Of a stretch of 64,000 nucleotides of DNA, positions 59,537-64,000 are shown one piece after another. Each line of letters starts with the position of its first letter. Within the stretch, counting starts at the first letter, position 1. The stretch covers positions 173,872 through 237,871 of the forward strand of contig NZ_RCHI01000006.1 of the NCBI RefSeq assembly GCF_003664585.1. Direction: 5' to 3'. Source of the DNA: Paenirhodobacter hankyongi. GTDB taxonomy: Bacteria > Pseudomonadota > Alphaproteobacteria > Rhodobacterales > Rhodobacteraceae. Position numbers and translations under genes: made by a program. Under the pieces are notes generated by a model that did no database searches, had not been told where the DNA came from, and saw only the letters and a list, made by a program, of their open reading frames with translations.

Positions 59537-60325
59537 TCAGACCGCCCAGTCGGGTTTGCGCTTCTCGATGAAGGCGCTGATCCCTTCCTCGGTGTCGCGC
59601 CAGAGCATGTTCTCGACCATCACGGCGGCGGTGTGTTCATAGGCTGCGGCGAGATCGAGGCTCATCTGGTCGTAGAAGGCGCGCTTGCCGATCTTCACCG
59701 CCGCGCCGAGCTTGGCGGCGAGGGTTTCGGCCAGGCGTCCGGTTTCGGCCGCGAGCGCCTCGTGCGGGGCGATGCGGTTGATCAGGCCGACCTCGCGGGC
59801 GCGGGGCGCGTCGATGAATTCGCCCGTCGTCAGCATCTCGAAGGCGACCTTGCGCGGCACGTTGCGCGACAGTGCCACCATCGGTGTCGAGCAGAAGAGC
59901 CCGATGTTCACCCCGTTCACGCCAAAACGCGTGCCCTCGGCGGCGACGGCGAGGTCGCAGCTGGCGACAAGCTGGCAGCCGGCGGCGGTGGCAATGCCAT
60001 GCACCTCGGCGATCACCGGCTGCGGCAGCGCGGGGATCATCTGCATCACCTCGGCGCAGCGGAAGAAGAGATCGGCGAAATAGGCCCGGCCCTTGTCGGG
60101 CGCCTGCCGGCCCGCCTGCATCTCCTTCAGGTCATGGCCGGCGCAGAAGGCCTTGCCGGCGCCTTTCAGCACCACGACCTTGACCGAGCCGTCCTCGCCC
60201 AGCTCGGTGAAGCGCGCCTTCAGCGCGGCGAGCATCGCGTCCGACAATGCGTTCAGGCTGCCCGGGGCGTTCATCGTCAGATGCGCGACGACGCCACGTC
60301 GCTCGAGTTCTACGAGATCCGTCAT
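59537..60325 (-). CDS. Enoyl-CoA hydratase/isomerase family protein
   Basis: 262 residues of the crotonase fold. The oxyanion-hole segments are AFCAGHDLKEM and HGIATAAGCQLVASCDLAVAAEGTRFGVNGVNIGLFCSTPMVALSRNV. In true hydratases two Glu residues lie in these regions; here the second region reads ATAAGCQL and VNIGLFC without an obvious Glu, so the reaction may differ from simple hydration. The C-terminal part (LWRDTEEGISAFIEKRKPDW) is typical. Substrates are CoA thioesters. It is divergent from a thioesterase gene (53 bases between starts), suggesting joint acyl-CoA handling. Confidence 0.85.
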   Translation of the reverse strand: MTDLVELERRGVVAHLTMNAPGSLNALSDAMLAALKARFTELGEDGSVKVVVLKGAGKAFCAGHDLKEMQAGRQAPDKGRAYFADLFFRCAEVMQMIPALPQPVIAEVHGIATAAGCQLVASCDLAVAAEGTRFGVNGVNIGLFCSTPMVALSRNVPRKVAFEMLTTGEFIDAPRAREVGLINRIAPHEALAAETGRLAETLAAKLGAAVKIGKRAFYDQMSLDLAAAYEHTAAVMVENMLWRDTEEGISAFIEKRKPDWAV

Positions 60326-60378
60326 TGAAATTCCTCCCTGTCGGGAAAACTCTAGGGAGGGAGATCCGGGGAGGAAAG

Positions 60379-60798
60379 ATGGAAATCGCGATGGACGAGG
60401 CGCGGCTTGCCGCCTTCATGGAAGAGGAATTCCCGCAGGTTGCGGAGGATTTCGTGATCGAGAGCGTGGGCGAGGAGCTGGTCGTGCGGCTGAAGGTGGG
60501 CGAGCTGCACCTGCGCCCGGGCGGCACGGTCTCGGGGCCGACGATGTTCGCGCTCGCCGATGTCTCGGTCTGGCTCGCGATCCTGAGCCGGATCGGACCG
60601 GTGGCGCTTGCCGTCACCACCGGCGCTTCGATCGACTTCATGCGCAAGCCCGCGGCGGGGCGTGACCTGATCGCGCGGGCGCGGCTTCTGAAGCTTGGCC
60701 GGGTGCTCGCTGTGGGGGATGTGCTGATCTTCTCGGAAGGGGAGGCGGCGCCCGTTGCGCGGTCGTCGATGACCTATTCGATCCCGCCGAAGGGGTGA
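60379..60798 (+). CDS. PaaI-type hotdog-fold thioesterase
   Basis: 139 residues. The hotdog domain has GGTVSGPTMFALADVSVWLAILSRIGPVALAVTTGASIDFMRKPAAG, in which the Asp after ALAD is the usual catalytic acid of PaaI-like enzymes. It hydrolyses acyl- or phenylacyl-CoA esters; the substrate is not evident. GGGGAGGAAAG lies just ahead of the ATG at 60379. It is divergent from the enoyl-CoA hydratase gene and 149 bases upstream of rplM. A short dyad (60817-60830) with a T run follows. Confidence 0.87.
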   Translation: MEIAMDEARLAAFMEEEFPQVAEDFVIESVGEELVVRLKVGELHLRPGGTVSGPTMFALADVSVWLAILSRIGPVALAVTTGASIDFMRKPAAGRDLIARARLLKLGRVLAVGDVLIFSEGEAAPVARSSMTYSIPPKG

Positions 60799-60816
60799 CT
60801 CGCGGCGATTTTGTGG

Positions 60817-60837
60817 GGTATCTTGATACCAATTTTT
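60817..60837 (+). terminator. GGTATC-TT-GATACC dyad with T run after the thioesterase gene
   Basis: GGTATCTTGATACC is a symmetrical 14-base site directly followed by AATTTTTT. The T run suggests a terminator, but the realistic stem is short; it could also be an operator in the rplM upstream region. Confidence 0.45.
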
Positions 60838-60947
60838 TAAGCCACTGATTTCGCGTTGAAAAATGGCGCGCAGTGGGCTTGATTTTCGGACGCCGATCGC
60901 GCAAAAGCCGGCATCCGAATTCCACAACCCTTCAAAGGGCGATCGAA

Positions 60948-61409
60948 ATGAAAACCTATACCGCGAAACCGGCGGAGATCGAGAAGAAGTGGATCCTGAT
61001 CGACGCCGAGGGCGTCGTTCTGGGCCGCCTCGCCACGATCGTTGCCATGCGCCTGCGTGGCAAGCACAAGCCGACCTTCACCCCGCACATGGACATGGGC
61101 GACAACGTGATCATCATCAACGCCGACAAGGTGCAGATGACGGGCACGAAGCGTGAAGACAAGCGCTACTACTGGCACACCAACCACCCGGGCGGGATCA
61201 AGTTCCGCACCGCGCGTCAGGTGCTCGAAGGCGCTCACCCCGAGCGCGTCGTGATCAAGGCTGTCGAGCGCATGATCTCGCGCAACCGCCTTGGCCGTGC
61301 GCAGATGTCGAACCTGCGCGTCTACGCCGGCACCGAGCATCCGCATGAAGCCCAACAGCCTGAAGTTCTGGACGTCAAGGTCCTGAACAAGAAGAACACC
61401 CGGAGCTGA
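60948..61409 (+). CDS. rplM: 50S ribosomal protein L13
   Basis: 153 residues. [68 protein letters not shown] and [12 protein letters not shown] are the L13 core. It binds 23S rRNA early in 50S assembly. The start at 60948 follows AAAGGG; an upstream in-frame ATG at 60873 gives an unlikely basic extension. It forms the classic rplM-rpsI operon, with rpsI starting two bases after its stop. Codon use is strongly biased to the preferred GC-ending codons, as expected for a highly expressed gene. Confidence 0.97.
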   Translation: MKTYTAKPAEIEKKWILIDAEGVVLGRLATIVAMRLRGKHKPTFTPHMDMGDNVIIINADKVQMTGTKREDKRYYWHTNHPGGIKFRTARQVLEGAHPERVVIKAVERMISRNRLGRAQMSNLRVYAGTEHPHEAQQPEVLDVKVLNKKNTRS

Positions 61410-61411
61410 TC

Positions 61412-61903
61412 ATGGCCGAAGAACTCAAGTCCCTCGACGATCTGAAGTCGGCCGTGTCGGGCGTCGCCGTGGCGACCGCCGAAGCCCCGGTCACCCGCGA
61501 AGCGCAGCGCGATTCGCTGAACCGCGCCTATGCCACCGGCAAGCGCAAGGACGCGGTCGCCCGCGTCTGGGTCAAGCCCGGCTCGGGCAAGATCACCGTC
61601 AACGGCAAGGACATGGCGGTGTATTTCGCCCGTCCGGTGCTGCAGCTGATCGTGAACCAGCCGTTCGGCGTCGCTGGCGTCGAAGGCCAGTATGACGTCG
61701 TCGCGACCGTCGCCGGTGGCGGCCTCTCGGGCCAGGCCGGTGCGGTGAAGCACGGCATCTCGAAGGCGCTGCAGCTGCACGAACCGGCGCTGCGCGCGCC
61801 GCTGAAGGCCGCTGGCTTCCTGACCCGCGACTCGCGCGTCGTCGAACGCAAGAAGTACGGCAAGGCGAAAGCCCGTCGGTCCTTCCAGTTCTCGAAGCGC
61901 TGA
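61412..61903 (+). CDS. rpsI: 30S ribosomal protein S9
   Basis: 163 residues. After an N-terminal alphaproteobacterial extension of about 35 residues ([26 protein letters not shown]), the S9 domain runs [35 protein letters not shown] ... [43 protein letters not shown]. The basic C-terminal tail ends [17 protein letters not shown], which reaches the P-site tRNA. It follows rplM by two bases and ends with a strong terminator. Confidence 0.97.
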   Translation: MAEELKSLDDLKSAVSGVAVATAEAPVTREAQRDSLNRAYATGKRKDAVARVWVKPGSGKITVNGKDMAVYFARPVLQLIVNQPFGVAGVEGQYDVVATVAGGGLSGQAGAVKHGISKALQLHEPALRAPLKAAGFLTRDSRVVERKKYGKAKARRSFQFSKR

Positions 61904-61924
61904 TCTTCAGACCATTGCATTCGG

Positions 61925-61953
61925 AAAACGCGGTCCCTCGGGGCCGCGTTTTT
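61925..61953 (+). terminator. Rho-independent terminator after rpsI
   Basis: AAAACGCGG-T-CC pairs with GG-G-CCGCGTTTT around the loop CTCG, with a TTTTT run at the end, 22 bases after the rpsI stop. Confidence 0.92.
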
Positions 61954-62057
61954 CATTGTGCCGCAGCGGCCGCGGGGCAGGGGACGGCCTGGCTGTTTCC
62001 ATGATCCGCGCTTTGCGGTAGAAACAGGGCAAAAGAACCATAACACAAGGCAGGCGC

Positions 62058-62756
62058 ATGTCCGTATCGATGCTTTCCACCTTCATCAAGCCGATGCACC
62101 CGGAGGGGCGGAAGTTCGTCGCCATCTTCGCCGGCATCACGCTTGTGCTGTTCCTGATCTGGGGGCCGCTCGGCTGGCTTGGCACCGGGCTGACGGTCTG
62201 GTGCTATTACTTCTTCCGCGACCCGGTGCGGGTGACGCCCGCGCGCGAGGGGCTCATGGTCTCGCCCGCCGATGGCGTGGTCTCGCTGCTCGAGCCCGCG
62301 GTGCCGCCGGCGGAACTGGGGCTTGGCGACGCGCCGATGACCCGGGTCTCGGTCTTCATGTCGGTGTTCAACTGCCATGTGAACCGGCTGCCGCTCGCCG
62401 GCCGCATCACCCGCATCGCCTATCGGCCGGGCAAGTTCCTGAATGCCTCGCTCGACAAGGCCAGCTCGGACAACGAGCGCAACGGCCTTGCGGTCGAGAC
62501 TGCCGACGGGCGCCGCTATGGCGTGGTGCAGATCGCGGGCCTCGTGGCGCGGCGGATCCTGTGTGAGGTCAAGGAAGGCCAGGCGCTGATGAGCGGCGAA
62601 CGATTCGGCCTGATCCGTTTCGGCTCGCGGCTTGATATCTACCTGCCCGAGGGGGTGAACCCGCTCGTCTGCATCGGTCAGACGATGATCGCCGGCGAGA
62701 CGGTGATCGCCGATCTTGCCTCGGACGAGGCCGCGCGCACGGGCGGGGAGCGCTGA
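62058..62756 (+). CDS. psd: Phosphatidylserine decarboxylase proenzyme
   Basis: 232 residues, the short type found in alphaproteobacteria. A hydrophobic N-terminal helix pair (about 17-50) anchors it in the inner membrane. The conserved core reads [44 protein letters not shown] and [14 protein letters not shown]. Self-cleavage at the Gly-Ser of FGSR would leave a pyruvoyl group at the Ser. It converts phosphatidylserine to phosphatidylethanolamine. AAGGCAGG precedes the ATG. pssA, which makes its substrate, starts one base after the stop, so the pair is an operon. Confidence 0.95.
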   Translation: MSVSMLSTFIKPMHPEGRKFVAIFAGITLVLFLIWGPLGWLGTGLTVWCYYFFRDPVRVTPAREGLMVSPADGVVSLLEPAVPPAELGLGDAPMTRVSVFMSVFNCHVNRLPLAGRITRIAYRPGKFLNASLDKASSDNERNGLAVETADGRRYGVVQIAGLVARRILCEVKEGQALMSGERFGLIRFGSRLDIYLPEGVNPLVCIGQTMIAGETVIADLASDEAARTGGER

Positions 62757-62757
62757 G

Positions 62758-63489
62758 ATGGAGCCGCGCGAGCGCGAACAGATGCCGTTCCTGTTGCTTC
62801 TGCCCAACCTCGTGACGATCGCGGGGATGTGCCTCGGGCTCACCTCGATCCGCTACACGATGGTGGCGCAGTTCGAGACGGCCGTGGTGCTGGTGCTGCT
62901 GTCGGCGCTGATCGACGGCATGGACGGGCTGATCGCGCGGCGGCTGCGGGCGACCTCGGAATTCGGGGCCGAGCTCGACAGCCTGTCCGACTTCCTGTGC
63001 TTTGGTGTGGCGCCGGGCCTCCTGGTCTATCGCTTCGCGCTTGGCGAGGTGAATGCGATGGGCTGGGTGCTGGTGCTGGTCTTCGCCGCCGCCTGTTGCC
63101 TGCGCCTGGCGCGGTTCAACGTGATGCGCGGCGAGGATGGGGCGGGCAAGACCCATTTCACCGGAGTGCCGGCACCGGCCGGCGCGATGCTGGCGCTGCT
63201 GCCGGTCTATCTGAGCTTCTCGGGGCTCCTTGATGCGCGAGGCGCACCGATGGTCGTGGCTTTCTGGCTGGGCCTCGTGGGGGTTCTGATGATCTCGCGC
63301 CTGCCGACCTTCTCGCCCAAGGCGCTGCGGGTGCCGCGCTGGGGCGTGGGGGCCCTGCTGATGGGCACGGTGATCGGCATGGGGATGATCTTCACCCGCT
63401 TCTGGCTGCTGATGGTGATCGTCGACCTGATCTATGTCGCGATGCTGCTGCCCGGGGCGTGGAAGGTGCGCGGTCGCCTGCTGCGCTGA
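62758..63489 (+). CDS. pssA: CDP-diacylglycerol-serine O-phosphatidyltransferase
   Basis: 243 residues with about seven transmembrane helices. The CDP-alcohol phosphatidyltransferase motif D-G-x2-A-R-x8-G-x3-D-x3-D is complete (DGMDGLIARRLRATSEFGAELDSLSD). It makes phosphatidylserine from CDP-diacylglycerol and serine in the inner membrane, feeding the adjacent decarboxylase. The start at 62758 has GGGGAG before it; an in-frame ATG at 62716 lies in psd. A clear terminator follows 25 bases after the stop. Confidence 0.95.
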   Translation: MEPREREQMPFLLLLPNLVTIAGMCLGLTSIRYTMVAQFETAVVLVLLSALIDGMDGLIARRLRATSEFGAELDSLSDFLCFGVAPGLLVYRFALGEVNAMGWVLVLVFAAACCLRLARFNVMRGEDGAGKTHFTGVPAPAGAMLALLPVYLSFSGLLDARGAPMVVAFWLGLVGVLMISRLPTFSPKALRVPRWGVGALLMGTVIGMGMIFTRFWLLMVIVDLIYVAMLLPGAWKVRGRLLR

Positions 63490-63513
63490 GCTGCGACTCG
63501 AGGGACGAATCTG

Positions 63514-63537
63514 GCCGGGCCTTGTGCCCGGCTTTTT
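63514..63537 (+). terminator. Rho-independent terminator after pssA
   Basis: GCCGGGC / GCCCGGC seven-base stem, loop CTTGT, followed by TTTTT and CATTTT. Confidence 0.92.
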
Positions 63538-63645
63538 CATTTTCCGGGGGGCGGGGAAGGGGCCTGCGCCGCGCGGCGGCGTGGACTCGGCGAGTCGTCA
63601 GGGGGCGATTCCGGGGGCTTCGGCCGGCGAAGTTTGCCCGTCCCC

Positions 63646-63654
63646 TGTGGATAA
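63646..63654 (-). promoter_or_regulatory. Consensus DnaA box
   Basis: TGTGGATAA is the reverse complement of the consensus DnaA box TTATCCACA. Only one perfect copy was noticed in the 500-base region before the rRNA operon. It may be chance or may allow DnaA to influence rRNA transcription. Confidence 0.5.
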
Positions 63655-63762
63655 GTCGCGCATTCCATGCCAAGACTGGCCTCGCGAAATGCAGGCCGCA
63701 CAAAAAACGCACAACAAAACAAGGGTTACCCGGGAAAAATGACAGTTCTGCAAAAAATCCGC

Positions 63763-63791
63763 TTGCGGAGGTCGGCGTGCAGCCGTAGAAC
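63763..63791 (+). promoter_or_regulatory. Candidate rRNA operon promoter
   Basis: TTGCGG (63763-63768) and TAGAAC (63786-63791) are 17 bases apart. An A-rich stretch (CAAAAAAT, from about 63751) lies directly before the -35, like an UP element, and GC-rich sequence follows the -10. The -35 equals that proposed for purC. The position, about 120 bases before boxA, suits an rrn promoter. Confidence 0.6.
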
Positions 63792-63913
63792 GCCCCTCAC
63801 CGAAGCGGAACACACCGCGACGGTCGCTGAAAGCCTCGAAACGGAAACGGATCGGCGCTGACGGTTGAAGGGATCGACAGATCAAGCCTTTGATGGCCGC
63901 GTTTGCCTTTCCG

Positions 63914-63989
63914 TGCTCTTTGACATTGACGGATATCTGAAGAGATATGCGGGCGGTTTGGTCGCAAGCGACGCGGACCGTAGCATATC
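63914..63989 (+). promoter_or_regulatory. rRNA operon leader: boxA and hairpin
   Basis: TGCTCTTTGACA (63914-63925) matches the boxA antitermination signal (TGCTCTTTAACA) bound by NusB-S10. Downstream, GATATGC (63944-63950) pairs with GCATATC (63983-63989) and encloses a smaller hairpin GTCG-CAAG-CGAC (63961-63972). The 16S rRNA gene should begin shortly after the window end; none of its mature sequence is visible. Confidence 0.8.
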
Positions 63990-64000
63990 GCTCACTAGGG

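Noticed and set aside
63646..63654. DnaA box as a sign of the replication origin
   Set aside because: Only a single box is present, with no AT-rich unwinding region, no box cluster and no dnaA, dnaN or parAB genes nearby.

Overview
The window is a GC-rich, gene-dense stretch of core chromosome from an alphaproteobacterium, almost certainly a member of the Rhodobacteraceae (Rhodobacter/Paracoccus relatives). This rests on the propionyl-CoA cluster with a PccR-type regulator, a DUF1476 (F-ATPase zeta) gene, an HdaA-ppk-ppx block, Entner-Doudoroff genes without a phosphofructokinase nearby, an RNase E with a long insertion in its S1 region, and a GTTC-N7-GTTC LexA-type box. No phage, transposon, CRISPR array, tRNA or clearly foreign island was seen. 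The right edge stops inside the leader of a ribosomal RNA operon.

Layout. 1-1.5 kb: a truncated thermonuclease gene, a DUF1003 membrane protein and a DUF465 protein. 1.5-13.5 kb: the methylmalonyl-CoA route, with pccR and its TTTGCAAA operators, two unrelated transporter genes, pccB, four small genes (two of them lipoproteins), pccA, a DUF4174 gene on the other strand, and the B12-dependent mutase. 13.6-23 kb: nhaA, a TerB/J-domain protein, a nuclease-like protein, and the leftward group perM-hdaA-ppk-ppx. 23-26 kb: a thiolase and an SDR dehydrogenase, divergent from an AraC regulator. 26-30.9 kb: two tandem TRAP-type solute-binding proteins, bpt, a DUF2852 membrane protein and a YbaK deacylase. 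31-33.7 kb: glnE.

33.7-43.4 kb is the Entner-Doudoroff region: edd-eda leftward and zwf-pgl-pgi rightward. Both transcription units carry the same palindrome GTTAGCGCTAAC at their promoters. Between them lie a lipoprotein, rlmI, a PIN-domain gene and DUF2478. 43.5-49.7 kb: an MFS transporter, an AlkA-like glycosylase with an esterase, an HNH protein, a PA0069-type radical SAM protein behind a LexA-type box, a methyltransferase-like protein lacking its zinc cysteines, and the zeta subunit gene. 50-51.7 kb: purC-purS-purQ. 51.8-54.9 kb: a DctB/DctD-like two-component system whose regulator lacks GAFTGA. 55-63.5 kb: rne with a long leader, a TusA-like gene, ccdA, an enoyl-CoA hydratase, a PaaI-type thioesterase, rplM-rpsI, and psd-pssA. 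63.5-64 kb: the rRNA operon promoter region and boxA.

Scattered through the window is an intergenic two-part repeat: a GC hairpin with a GCT loop (GGGGGC-GCT-GCCCCC) followed by a block resembling CCCCCGAGGTATTT, mostly at gene 3' ends. The whole looks like ordinary core genome. The most interesting points are regulatory (PccR and ED-pathway operators, the LexA box, dyads upstream of DUF2852), the repeat family, and two proteins that have lost hallmark residues.
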